Origin: a virus
IMG/VR virus record: IMGVR_UViG_3300045747_000108
Location: 1 to 36,772 of that record
Length of the DNA stretch: 36,772 nucleotides
Reading direction: 5' to 3' (one strand)
Under the pieces are notes generated by a model. It was not told the DNA's origin, searched no databases, and saw nothing but the letters and a program-made list of their open reading frames with translations. Shown in pieces: positions 12,068 to 20,220 of this stretch. The position numbers and the translations under genes are program-made. Every line of letters starts with the position of its first letter. Within the stretch, counting starts at the first letter, position 1.

Positions 12068-15000
12068 ATGGCCACACTAAATTCACCAGGCGTAGCAGTT
12101 AGCGTAGTTAACGAGAGTTTCTATACACAAGCTGCACCAGGGACAATTCCTTTAATCTTTGTTGCTTCAGCAAGTAACAAGAAGAATCCATCGGGTGTTA
12201 CTGCACCTGGAACACTTCCGTCAAACGCCGGAAAGATTTGGACAGTAACTGGCCAACGTGATTTGGCAGACACCTTTGGTGTTCCAGTATTCTACACTGA
12301 TGCATCAGGTAATCCTGTTCACGGTGGAGAACTTAACGAGTACGGTCTTCAAGCAGCTTACAGTTTGTTAGGCGTTAGCTCGCAGGCGTATGTTGTTAGA
12401 GCCGGAGTTGATCTTTCAGGTCTTACTCCGCAATCAAGTACTCCGTCTGGTGCCCCTAAAGATGGCGCATATTGGGTTGACACTTCGAACTCACAGTTTG
12501 GTATTTTCGAATGGGGATCTACTGGTGCATTTAAAGATGTTACTCCGCTTATTATCGACGATAGCAATGCCGCAACACAATTTGATTCAATTAATCAAAA
12601 GCCAAAAGCTAGCTTCGGCGTTGTAGGTTCTTATGCAGTTGCAGTTAATCAACCACTTGAACAAGTTCATACATTCTACAAGAACTTAAACGGTAATTGG
12701 GTTGAAGTTGGATCAAACATCGAAGCTAATTTTACCGGCGCATCAAATAATACATTCGTTAGCACATCATGGGCAACAAGTTGGCCAACTGCTACAGGTA
12801 AGATTCTTGCAGCTACATCCGTTGCAGGTACACTAATTATTAATGCTACTACAGTTACAGTTGCATCCGGATATGCAATGGCTGATATTGCCCTTGCAAT
12901 TAACCCATTACTTCAAACTAAGGGTGTTGGTGCAAAGGTAGTCGGCGGCGCATTGGCATTATTTGCTTCTTCAACTGCTAAGAGCAACGGAGTTACCGCA
13001 GATGGTAATATTGCTATCAGCGGCGATGCAACTTTACTTGCACAACTTGGATTGAGCGCAAAGACATATTTTGGCCCAACAGTATTTGTCGGACCTCACA
13101 CACAGTTTCCATCTTGGACAGGCTCATCTGCTCGTCCAGCAGGAAGCGTTTATGTTAAGACTACTATTCCAAATGGTGGTGCATACTGGTCAGTTAAACA
13201 ATATAATGCTACAAGTAATGCATTTAACTTAGTAAAATCTCCAATCTATGCTACAGGTGCAGAGGCAACTTACAGCTTAGATAAGGCAGGCGGGGGAGTG
13301 AATATTCCAGTTGGCACATTGTTTATTGAAAGCAATTATAATCACGGTAACGACTCTACTCCAGGACTTCCATCGTTTGCAAACTTCACAGTTCAACGCA
13401 GAGTTGGTATTAGCCCTACTACAATTACTAGCAATGTTTCAACAACAACTGTTGCATTAACTACCGGTTCTAGCTTACAGATTAGTGCATCCGTTGCAGG
13501 AGTTACTGGTTATGTTAACACAACTACTGTTACAATACAAGGAACTACTATTAGTGATTTCGTTGCAGCAGTTAATGCATCTGGAATTCCTAATATCAAT
13601 TCAACAATTAATGTAGATGGATCAGTTAGCATTGTTCACAACACTGGCGGAGAAATTCTATTTAAAGATACTACTAACATCTTAGGTACTGTTGGATTTA
13701 TTCCTTCTGTTTACAATAGTGTTACAGGTCAGTGGGATCATACTGCTAATTTTTATTCAGCAGGTGCTTATGAACCAACAGGTGCTACTGCTAAAGCAAG
13801 TAACTGGAGAACATTAGTATTTTCTGCTAGTGCAACTTCCCCAAGTTCTGCTCCTGCAAATGGTCAACTTTGGTATAGTTCAATAGTTGATCAAGTGGAT
13901 GTTATGGTTCACGACGGTCAAAAGTGGGCAGGTTATGCCACAGTATTCCCTAACGCAGACGTTAATGGGCCAATTGTAAGTGCTACTAAACCTCTTACAC
14001 AGAGCAAAGGTACTCCGCTTGCAGACGGTGATATCTGGATTAGCACCGCTGATATCGAACAATACGGCCAAGTAATTTATGTGTACGACGGTCTATATAC
14101 TTTATCTTGGATTCTTCAAGATCCTACAGATCAAACAAGCCCAACAGGATGGTTGTTTGCTGATGCACGTTGGGCAACAAGCGGCGACGCAGTAAATCCA
14201 AGTTCTATTGCAGATTTACGTTTTAGTAGTTTTGTTGATCCAGATGCACCGGATCCAGCCGAATATCCACGTGGTATGAGATTGTGGAATCTTCGTCGTT
14301 CAGGATTTAATGTTAAGCAATATGTTGCAGATTACATCAATGTACTTGCTAACAACGGTATTAACTTACGTATGAATCTTCCAATGGACGGTTCAGGTGG
14401 AACAGTTCGATACAATGCAAATCGTTGGATTAGCGTAAGTCCGAATCAAGATACAGGTGCAGGAAGTTTTGGACGTCATGCACAACGTGGCTTTGTTATT
14501 AAGGGACTTAAGAGCGCAATGGATGCAAATGTTTCGATTAGAGATACCGATACATTAACATACAATCTAATTGTTTGCCCAGGTTACCCAGAATTGATTC
14601 AGAATATGATTAGCTTAAATGCTGATCGTGCATTCTCTGGATTTGTTATTGGTGACACTCCGATGCGCTTAAAGGCAACGGGTACTGACTTGAAGGCATG
14701 GGGTCTTAACTCTAACGGAGCATTTGACAACAGCGATAAGGGCGGAGTTAGCTATAACGAATATATGGCAATGTACTATCCAAGCGGATATACAAACGAC
14801 TTAGCAGGCAACTATATTGTTGTTCCGCCAAGCCACATGGCATTGCGTATGATTGTTAATAGTGACGCAAAGAGCTATCCATGGTTTGCTCCAGCTGGTA
14901 TCCGTCGTGGTGGTATTGATAATGCTACTTCAGTCGGTTACTTAGAAAATGGTGAATTCAAGTCAACAGCATTGCCAACAGGCGTGCGTGATGTGATGGC

Positions 15001-15424
15001 AAGTGTTAAGATTAATCCAATCGCTACATTAACTGGTGCTGGCATTGTTGCAATGGGACAATACACTCGTGCTAATGGCTCAAGTGCGTTGGATCGTATT
15101 AATGTATCGAGATTAGTTGCATACTTACGTCGTCAGCTAGATGTTTTAAGCCGCCCATATTTGTTTGAACCAAATGACAAGATTACACGCAACGAAATTA
15201 AAAATGCTGTAACAAGTCTGTTGTTGGAACTTGTCGGTCAACGTGCATTGTATGACTTTATCGTAGTTTGCGATGAATCTAACAATACACCTGCAAGAAT
15301 TGACCGTTCAGAACTATGGTTAGACCTTGCTATTGAGCCAGTTAAGGCAGTTGAGTTCATTTACGTTCCATTACGTATTGTAAACACTGGTGCTATTAAG
15401 TCTGGAACATACACCCTAGCTTAA
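12068..15424 (+). CDS. 18: Tail sheath protein, gp18-like, 1118 aa
   Basis: The N-terminus (MATLNSPGVAVSVVNESF, then PGTIPLIFVASAS) and the C-terminal third (about 740-1110, with LIVCPGYPELIQNMI, PSHMALRMI, YPWFAPAGIRRGG, and ITRNEIKNAV near the end) are typical contractile sheath domains that form the rings around the tube. T4 gp18 is 659 aa. The excess lies in a central insertion (about 120-735) built of beta-rich modules. Two of these, about 243-330 and 470-545, resemble flagellin/hook IN-like repeats, and several W-containing motifs occur at about 126-150, 595-622 and 650-685. These inserts should face outwards on the sheath. The ATG follows a GGAGAG site. Confidence 0.92.
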   Translation: MATLNSPGVAVSVVNESFYTQAAPGTIPLIFVASASNKKNPSGVTAPGTLPSNAGKIWTVTGQRDLADTFGVPVFYTDASGNPVHGGELNEYGLQAAYSLLGVSSQAYVVRAGVDLSGLTPQSSTPSGAPKDGAYWVDTSNSQFGIFEWGSTGAFKDVTPLIIDDSNAATQFDSINQKPKASFGVVGSYAVAVNQPLEQVHTFYKNLNGNWVEVGSNIEANFTGASNNTFVSTSWATSWPTATGKILAATSVAGTLIINATTVTVASGYAMADIALAINPLLQTKGVGAKVVGGALALFASSTAKSNGVTADGNIAISGDATLLAQLGLSAKTYFGPTVFVGPHTQFPSWTGSSARPAGSVYVKTTIPNGGAYWSVKQYNATSNAFNLVKSPIYATGAEATYSLDKAGGGVNIPVGTLFIESNYNHGNDSTPGLPSFANFTVQRRVGISPTTITSNVSTTTVALTTGSSLQISASVAGVTGYVNTTTVTIQGTTISDFVAAVNASGIPNINSTINVDGSVSIVHNTGGEILFKDTTNILGTVGFIPSVYNSVTGQWDHTANFYSAGAYEPTGATAKASNWRTLVFSASATSPSSAPANGQLWYSSIVDQVDVMVHDGQKWAGYATVFPNADVNGPIVSATKPLTQSKGTPLADGDIWISTADIEQYGQVIYVYDGLYTLSWILQDPTDQTSPTGWLFADARWATSGDAVNPSSIADLRFSSFVDPDAPDPAEYPRGMRLWNLRRSGFNVKQYVADYINVLANNGINLRMNLPMDGSGGTVRYNANRWISVSPNQDTGAGSFGRHAQRGFVIKGLKSAMDANVSIRDTDTLTYNLIVCPGYPELIQNMISLNADRAFSGFVIGDTPMRLKATGTDLKAWGLNSNGAFDNSDKGGVSYNEYMAMYYPSGYTNDLAGNYIVVPPSHMALRMIVNSDAKSYPWFAPAGIRRGGIDNATSVGYLENGEFKSTALPTGVRDVMASVKINPIATLTGAGIVAMGQYTRANGSSALDRINVSRLVAYLRRQLDVLSRPYLFEPNDKITRNEIKNAVTSLLLELVGQRALYDFIVVCDESNNTPARIDRSELWLDLAIEPVKAVEFIYVPLRIVNTGAIKSGTYTLA

Positions 15425-15427
15425 CAC

Positions 15428-15435
15428 AATAAATA
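15428..15435 (+). promoter_or_regulatory. Late promoter box AATAAATA for the tube gene
   Basis: It begins just after the sheath stop. The predicted leader of about 14 nt contains AAGGAG before the ATG at 15455. Confidence 0.6.
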
Positions 15436-15454
15436 AAAGGACAAGGAGCATATT

Positions 15455-16084
15455 ATGGCCGTAGCAAGTTTAAACAAATTATCAGTACCGGTAGTAGGCG
15501 GTGCACAAAACGAAGGTATGTTGATGCCAAAGTTAAAGTATCGCTTCCGCGTTACTTTGGAAAACTTTGGTGTAACAACTCCTAGAACAGAACTGACAAA
15601 GCAGGTTGTAACTTGCTCACGTCCTGAAGTATCGTTTGAGACAATCACTCTCGACGTATATAACAGTAAGATTAAGTACGCTGGTAAGCCTAGCTGGGCT
15701 GATGCTACTCTTGTTGTGCGCGACGACGTTTCTAATGCAGTTAGCCGTTTAGTTTCTGAACAACTTCAGAAGCAGTTCGACTTCTTCGAACAAGCAAGTG
15801 CAGCATCTGGTATTGATTATAAGTTCTCAGCAGTCATCGAGTTACTCGACGGCGGCAACGGCGCATATACTCCTACTACGCTAGAAACATGGACACTTTA
15901 TGGATGCTACTTAAACAAAGTAACATACCAAGGTGGCGATTATAAGTCTAGTGATCCAATGGATATTACTATGATGTTAACATTTGATAATGCTGTTCAA
16001 ACTGCTGCTACTATTACAGGTGATACTGTTAAACGTGCTCCGTTTGATTCTGCTTCTGCTCAGGCAACTGGTCAAGGTAAGTAA
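15455..16084 (+). CDS. 19: Tail tube protein, gp19-like, 209 aa
   Basis: It lies immediately downstream of the sheath gene, as in T4. It has the tube-protein pattern: an early MPKLKYRFRVTLENFG strand, TKQVVTCSRPEVSFETITLD, then YAGKPSWADATLVVRDD, and a C-terminal GCYLNKVTYQGGDYKSSDPM with a final MDITMMLTFDN strand. T4 gp19 is 163 aa, so this version is a little longer. It polymerises into the inner tube that passes DNA. A strong AAGGAG site precedes the ATG and a rho-independent terminator follows. Confidence 0.9.
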   Translation: MAVASLNKLSVPVVGGAQNEGMLMPKLKYRFRVTLENFGVTTPRTELTKQVVTCSRPEVSFETITLDVYNSKIKYAGKPSWADATLVVRDDVSNAVSRLVSEQLQKQFDFFEQASAASGIDYKFSAVIELLDGGNGAYTPTTLETWTLYGCYLNKVTYQGGDYKSSDPMDITMMLTFDNAVQTAATITGDTVKRAPFDSASAQATGQGK

Positions 16085-16100
16085 TACTGTTTCAAATAGA

Positions 16101-16125
16101 AAGGCTCAGCAATGGGCCTTTTTTT
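16101..16125 (+). terminator. Rho-independent terminator after the tail tube gene
   Basis: AAGGCTC (16101-16107), loop AGCAAT, GGGCCTT (16114-16120), then more Ts to 16125. It ends the sheath/tube transcript 17 nt before the next ATG, so the next gene needs its own promoter. Confidence 0.85.
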
Positions 16126-16128
16126 ATG

Positions 16129-16136
16129 ACTAAATA
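16129..16136 (+). promoter_or_regulatory. Late promoter box ACTAAATA directly behind a terminator (leaderless class)
   Basis: It lies between the terminator T-run (ending 16125) and the ATG at 16142, with 5 nt from box to ATG. The position makes a leaderless transcript very likely. Confidence 0.75.
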
Positions 16137-16141
16137 TTATT

Positions 16142-17344
16142 ATGTCAAATATTAATGCCTATATTACTCCTAATATCCATACTGATGTTTTAGTAAAGGA
16201 CTATTCTCACGCAGCAAGACTCTACTTAGATTCTAGGGACGGGCTCCCTTATGCATTGGCTCCGAAAGTGAGCTGGATGTATTATGTGACATACGAGATA
16301 AATCAGGACGCAATAACAGATGCTAGTTGGTTAGCAAGAGATCAGTCGATAGTAGGTATGTTAGTAAAGACCGCCGACCTTCCTAAATTTACTCCACAGA
16401 CTGAAGTAATGCATCAGTATAATAGAAAAACTGTTATTCAGAAAGGAATAACATATAATCCTGTTAACATTACAATGCACGACGATCAAAGTAATGCTAC
16501 ACATAATTTATGGCTAAACTATTATAGATATTATTTTGCCGATGCAAATAATGGGCTAGGTACACAGTTATCCGGCGGTGCAGGGGCGCTAGCTAAGAAT
16601 GCAGTAGGTGGAGTACTCGGCGGCGGGTTACTCGGCGGCGTATTAGGTGGAATGGCAGGTAGTGCAGTTAGCAGTGCAATCGGTGGCATTGCCGGAGGCG
16701 GTAAAGGTGGCTTCGAACCTAGTTCTCAATATTCAAATCTAAACAATCTATACGGGGCAACAGATTACGGGTTAAATTCACCGGTAGTAAAATCCCCGTT
16801 CTTTAAAAACATTACAATATATCAGTTAAACAGACAATTGTTTACTAGTTTCCAGTTAGTCAATCCAATCATTTCCAACTGGGAACATGATAAATTAGAT
16901 CAAACTTCTGGTAATAAAATTGCAGAAAGTAGAATGTCAATTATGTACGAAACTGTATTCTACGGAAAAGGACAAGTGGTAGAAGATAATCCTACTGGAT
17001 TTGCTAAATTACAGTACGATCATACTGCAAGCCCGTTAGGCATCGGCGATCATATGAACGGAACTGTTAATGGCGCGTTAGACTTAATAGGGGACGTTAC
17101 TGGGCTAGGCAATACCGGTAAGAGTCCAATTAATCTGTTAAATGCTGCGGTAATGGGTGCGGGTGTATTATCAGGTGCACAGAGCTCGATACTCGGTGGC
17201 GGAGTGAGTCCTACTGGCGTGCTAGGAAATATTATTCAACAAAATGCCCCAGGGTTAGGAAACACACTTAGCGGATTAGGAATTAATCTAGGCGGCCGGC
17301 AAGCTGGCACTTTTCAAGGAACTCCTGTTAGTGTGACTAAGTAA
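16142..17344 (+). CDS. Tail-tube-fold baseplate protein (gp54/gp48-like candidate), 400 aa
   Basis: The N-terminal 135 residues resemble the tube-protein family: LVKTADLPKFTPQTEVMHQY, NRKTVIQKGITYNPVNITMH and NLWLNYYRYYF. The T4 baseplate-tube initiators gp48 and gp54 share the tube fold. A glycine-rich hydrophobic insert (about 145-190, with GGVLGGGLLGGVLGGMAG) interrupts the protein, and the C-terminal 100 residues are again G/A-rich. A middle segment, FFKNITIYQLNRQLFTSFQL, continues a beta domain. It follows the tube gene and precedes other tail genes, which supports a baseplate-tube role. It has no Shine-Dalgarno sequence and is predicted to be leaderless. Confidence 0.6.
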   Translation: MSNINAYITPNIHTDVLVKDYSHAARLYLDSRDGLPYALAPKVSWMYYVTYEINQDAITDASWLARDQSIVGMLVKTADLPKFTPQTEVMHQYNRKTVIQKGITYNPVNITMHDDQSNATHNLWLNYYRYYFADANNGLGTQLSGGAGALAKNAVGGVLGGGLLGGVLGGMAGSAVSSAIGGIAGGGKGGFEPSSQYSNLNNLYGATDYGLNSPVVKSPFFKNITIYQLNRQLFTSFQLVNPIISNWEHDKLDQTSGNKIAESRMSIMYETVFYGKGQVVEDNPTGFAKLQYDHTASPLGIGDHMNGTVNGALDLIGDVTGLGNTGKSPINLLNAAVMGAGVLSGAQSSILGGGVSPTGVLGNIIQQNAPGLGNTLSGLGINLGGRQAGTFQGTPVSVTK

Positions 17345-17351
17345 TATTACC

Positions 17352-17729
17352 ATGACATATATTAATAATACTCCCCAAACATCTAAACTTTCTGATAGTG
17401 CAGATTTTACTCTAAAAGTATTTGATGCATATACTAACACTCCTATTAGTATAGAAGGAACTACCTATGCAGCGATGATAGGATTCTTCGAAAGCAGAGG
17501 GTTCGAAAAAGATGCTGCAACTAGTATTGCATATATTATGCTTAAACAAAGCACAATCGATCAAGTGAATCCATTTGAACTAATTGAAACTCTTAAAAAT
17601 GTTTCAAACTTACAACTTAGCGCAATAGTTACACAGGTGCTAAACTACAATAGATATAAAACTAGTAGCTTAGGGGTCGGCAATGCATTTACAGTGTCTG
17701 AAGAAGTTGCTAGGAATATTGTTGCATGA
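17352..17729 (+). CDS. Conserved tail-module hypothetical protein, 125 aa
   Basis: It starts 7 nt after the preceding stop, with no Shine-Dalgarno sequence. The product is mostly helical after about residue 35: AAMIGFFESRGFEKDAATSI, AYIMLKQSTIDQVNPFELIE, then LSAIVTQVLNYNRYKTSSLG and a short tail EEVARNIVA. Similar small proteins lie beside tail and head-completion genes in marine T4-like phages, but no function is known to me. Its last codon overlaps the next ATG (ATGA), so the two are coupled. It may be a chaperone or minor baseplate component; this is inference only. Confidence 0.75.
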   Translation: MTYINNTPQTSKLSDSADFTLKVFDAYTNTPISIEGTTYAAMIGFFESRGFEKDAATSIAYIMLKQSTIDQVNPFELIETLKNVSNLQLSAIVTQVLNYNRYKTSSLGVGNAFTVSEEVARNIVA

Positions 17730-18169
17730 GCTTAAAATATGCACAAGGTTCCTTTCAACCTAAAAATTCTGAGAAATATATAGGTAACGGAGTTCCGAGA
17801 TATCGTTCAAGCTGGGAATTAGCAGTTATGAAAATGCTCGATGAAAATCCGGGCATACAACAATGGGCTAGTGAGAGTATTAAAATACCTTATAGAGATC
17901 CGTTAACTGGTAAAGCAACTGTTTATGTTCCAGACTTTCTTGTTGTGTATACTGACAAAGATCAAAAGAAACATGCTGAAATATGGGAAATTAAACCGCG
18001 TAATCAAGCATTTGCAGAGTCAGTAGGAAAGAATAAATTTAATCAAGCACACTATATCAAGAACATGGCTAAGTGGCAAGTTGCTAGGCAGTGGTGTGCA
18101 AAGCAAGGATTAATGTTTAGAGTTATCACAGAAGAAGATATTTTCCATATGGGCGGTAAGAAGCGTTAA
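17726..18169 (+). CDS. 4: Head-completion protein, gp4-like (TnsA-type nuclease fold), 147 aa
   Basis: It matches T4 gp4 (150 aa) in length and order of motifs: an early YRSSWELAVMKMLDENPGI, then WASESIKIPY, VPDFLV and AEIWEIKPR, with a final lysine-rich segment and FRVITEEDIF. The E, D and E-x-K residues along these strands correspond to the restriction-enzyme-like active site expected for this family. gp4 (with gp50/gp65 functions) acts at the portal end when the filled head is closed. Translation is coupled to the preceding gene by an ATGA overlap. Confidence 0.8.
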   Translation: MSLKYAQGSFQPKNSEKYIGNGVPRYRSSWELAVMKMLDENPGIQQWASESIKIPYRDPLTGKATVYVPDFLVVYTDKDQKKHAEIWEIKPRNQAFAESVGKNKFNQAHYIKNMAKWQVARQWCAKQGLMFRVITEEDIFHMGGKKR

Positions 18170-18172
18170 ATA
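18165..18172 (+). promoter_or_regulatory. Late promoter box GTTAAATA (leaderless class)
   Basis: It overlaps the gp4-like stop codon and ends 5 nt before the ATG at 18178, identical spacing to the other leaderless-class genes. Confidence 0.6.
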
Positions 18173-18177
18173 ATCAT

Positions 18178-18657
18178 ATGACAAAGAAACTTGAAACTTT
18201 ATTAAATCTTCCTTCCACGGAAGTGCCGCTAGTTAAACCTCGTAAAGAAGCGCCTGCCGCTGTTATAAATCTGCAGGATCGATTAGAAGAATTTGATAAA
18301 ATTAGTGCAGCACTACCTAAAGTAGAGGGATTGGGCTCGATGAGCGATACTGAGCTAGACGGTCTTGCTAAGAAAGCAGAAGATGCATTTGACGATTTAA
18401 TGGACTTAGGCATGAACGTTGAAGCAAGATACGGGAGCAGAATGTTTGAAGTAGCAGGTGCAATGCTAAAAACTGCGGTCGATGCAAAGAGTGCTAAGAT
18501 TGATAAAAAATTAAAAATGGTCGAGCTACAATTAAAGAAGCTTGCTATTGACAAAAAGACAGTCGGAGAAAACTCCGAAGATGCTGTAGAGGGCAAAGGA
18601 TTTATTATTACTGACCGCAATAGTCTCCTAGCAAAACTTAAAAATGTTGATAAATAA
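18178..18657 (+). CDS. 16: Small terminase subunit, gp16-like, 159 aa
   Basis: Length and layout match T4 gp16 (164 aa): a variable N-terminus, a central pair of long helices (YGSRMFEVAGAMLKTAVDAK, followed by KIDKKLKMVELQLKKLAIDK) and a C-terminal GKGFIITDRNSLLAKL strand-helix, like the T4 ATVFMGSPTELM region. gp16 forms a ring that recognises phage DNA and stimulates the gp17 motor at packaging initiation. It lies three genes upstream of the large subunit. It has no Shine-Dalgarno sequence and is predicted leaderless from the box at 18165. An opposite-strand open frame covers it and is a shadow. Confidence 0.75.
   Translation: MTKKLETLLNLPSTEVPLVKPRKEAPAAVINLQDRLEEFDKISAALPKVEGLGSMSDTELDGLAKKAEDAFDDLMDLGMNVEARYGSRMFEVAGAMLKTAVDAKSAKIDKKLKMVELQLKKLAIDKKTVGENSEDAVEGKGFIITDRNSLLAKLKNVDK
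18649..18656 (+). promoter_or_regulatory. Late promoter box GATAAATA with short leader
   Basis: It overlaps the gp16-like stop codon. Initiation about 6 nt downstream gives a leader of about 14 nt containing AGGAA, before the ATG at 18676. Confidence 0.6.
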
Positions 18658-18675
18658 CATACTAGGAACATACCA

Positions 18676-19245
18676 ATGAAGTCATTTAAAGAACACCTAA
18701 CAGAAAGCAAAAAGACCTATCCTTTTAAGGTTAAGATTGCAGGAGTAATCACTACCGAACAGGAAGCCACTCTTAAATCGCTGTTAGACAAGTATAAAGT
18801 TGTAGAATTTAAAAAGTCAGGAAGAACTCCAGTTCAATCACTACCTTTAGATTTTCCAAGACATCGTAATGTAGAAGTTAACATTTACGAAGTGACTGTT
18901 GACTATCCGGTTACAGGCCACGAATTAATGAGTTACTTAGGCAACGGTCTACAAATTAATGAACAGAATATCGTAGTTAGAAACCCCGGCGAACCTCAAG
19001 AAGAATATCAGAATGCTCCAGAAAAACGCGCAGGTGCGCTATTAAACGATAGCAATTATTCTGAACATCCAAAAGTTAATAGTGAAGAATACTACGGTGA
19101 CAAATATAATCTCAGCCTTGTAAAGGCGTTGAACGACGACTTAAAAGCAAAGAGAAAGGAACGTGGGGAAGTTATCCCTACAGAAGGCAAAGGACAAACA
19201 ACCAATGACTTGCCACAAAACACTAAAAGCCCTGTGGCAAAGTAA
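18676..19245 (+). CDS. Probable internal head protein with a capsid-targeting-like N-terminus, 189 aa
   Basis: The first ten residues, MKSFKEHLTE, closely follow the capsid-targeting sequence of T4 internal proteins (MKTYQEFIAE), which directs proteins into the prohead and is removed by the gp21 protease after glutamate. The body is charged: a basic YPFKVKIAGVITTEQEATL domain with ferredoxin-like strand-helix spacing (to about residue 95), then a disordered acidic/basic tail. The neighbours are small terminase and other structural genes. It could be an injected internal protein or a core protein. The AGGAA site supports this start. Confidence 0.65.
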   Translation: MKSFKEHLTESKKTYPFKVKIAGVITTEQEATLKSLLDKYKVVEFKKSGRTPVQSLPLDFPRHRNVEVNIYEVTVDYPVTGHELMSYLGNGLQINEQNIVVRNPGEPQEEYQNAPEKRAGALLNDSNYSEHPKVNSEEYYGDKYNLSLVKALNDDLKAKRKERGEVIPTEGKGQTTNDLPQNTKSPVAK

Positions 19246-19256
19246 AGGAAATTATT

Positions 19257-20165
19257 ATGCAAATGATCGATGTAATGAAACGTCTAGCTGAAATTGATGC
19301 TACAAACCCTAATGTTGCGAAGCCAACAATGTCTCAAGAAAAGAGCATGGGGACAATCTCTAATATTGCAGGTAAGTCAACTGTACAAGAATCGTCAGTT
19401 GCTGAATGCGGACCATTAGGGATGATGGGTGGTATGCAACCTCCACGTATGCCAGCAAGCTTTAGCATCAACGGAACTGCTGAAACTGGCGACGAAGTTG
19501 CAAACATGCTTGGTCAAATCTTATCGTTAGCAGGCATGAAGCCAGTTGGCGATACAATGGGAATGGAACCAGGAATGGAGCCACACGCAGAAGTTGAAAT
19601 TGAACCAGAAGCAGGGCACATGGAGCCAGTTGATGACATGGCAAACATGATCGGCATCGTTGATAAAATGAACGGTCCACAAGGTAGTGATGAGCCAATG
19701 GATGCACCGGGCCTAGGCGACGAAGATGAAAGCATCGGCGGTGCAGAAGAGCCAGCACAAGCAGCACATTTTAACGATATGGCGGATGATGTTCGTGATA
19801 TGACTGACGAGTTAACAAGCGACGGAGCACATTATGATAATTCTCCAGAGCCAAAAGTTAAAGATCACGATTACGGCGACGATCAAGTAACATCTAAGCC
19901 AAAAGAACCAGCAAAGAAAGACGGTGGCGGCAACCCATTTGCTGAAGCAGTTGAAACAGTTAAGACTCAATTATTGAAAGACTATAAGACATACATGGCA
20001 GAAGCAGAAGAATCGAGCAAAGCTAGACAACATTATAAACCAGAACCTGAAAAGAAGCAGGGAATTGTTAGTAAGATTGCAAAGAAAGTCGGCAAGGCAA
20101 TCACTGGTCCGAACGACGATGAGTTGTTAGATCGTTTACGCTCAGGTAAAGTTAGTAAGAAGTAA
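19257..20165 (+). CDS. Acidic, low-complexity virion structural protein, 302 aa
   Basis: It starts MQMIDVMKRLAEIDATNPNV after an AAAGGA site. The middle (about 75-220) is rich in M, E, D, P and G with repeated DMANMIG/EVANMLG-like units and looks disordered. The C-terminus is basic and helical (KKQGIVSKIAKKVGKAITGP). This acidic middle with short helical ends is common for core or scaffold-associated proteins in marine T4-like phages. Several x-x-E sites could be prohead-protease cleavage points. It is transcribed with the preceding gene and ends at a strong terminator. The exact role is unknown. Confidence 0.7.
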   Translation: MQMIDVMKRLAEIDATNPNVAKPTMSQEKSMGTISNIAGKSTVQESSVAECGPLGMMGGMQPPRMPASFSINGTAETGDEVANMLGQILSLAGMKPVGDTMGMEPGMEPHAEVEIEPEAGHMEPVDDMANMIGIVDKMNGPQGSDEPMDAPGLGDEDESIGGAEEPAQAAHFNDMADDVRDMTDELTSDGAHYDNSPEPKVKDHDYGDDQVTSKPKEPAKKDGGGNPFAEAVETVKTQLLKDYKTYMAEAEESSKARQHYKPEPEKKQGIVSKIAKKVGKAITGPNDDELLDRLRSGKVSKK

Positions 20166-20180
20166 TTCTTGCTTACATCA

Positions 20181-20207
20181 AATAGCTCCTTCGGGGGCTA
20201 TTTTTTT
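20181..20207 (+). terminator. Rho-independent terminator with UUCG loop
   Basis: AATAGCTCC (20181-20189), TTCG, GGGGCTATT (20194-20202), then Ts to 20207. The 9-bp stem with an extra-stable tetraloop and U-run closes the upstream operon 14 nt before the terminase ATG. Confidence 0.92.
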
Positions 20208-20208
20208 G

Positions 20209-20216
20209 AGTAAATA
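20209..20216 (+). promoter_or_regulatory. Late promoter box AGTAAATA directly behind a terminator (leaderless class)
   Basis: It lies entirely in the 13-nt gap between the terminator T-run and the large-terminase ATG, with 4 nt from box to ATG. No room exists for a leader with a ribosome-binding site. Confidence 0.75.
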
Positions 20217-20220
20217 CAGT

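Noticed and set aside
18174-18710. 178-aa leftward open frame over the small-terminase gene
   Set aside because: It is the antisense shadow of a gene with a good promoter box and family pattern; the product is S/L-rich with no recognisable domain.
20206-20220. TTG start five codons upstream for the large terminase
   Set aside because: It lies in the U-run of the terminator and overlaps the late box, so the transcript is unlikely to include it; ATG at 20221 is preferred.
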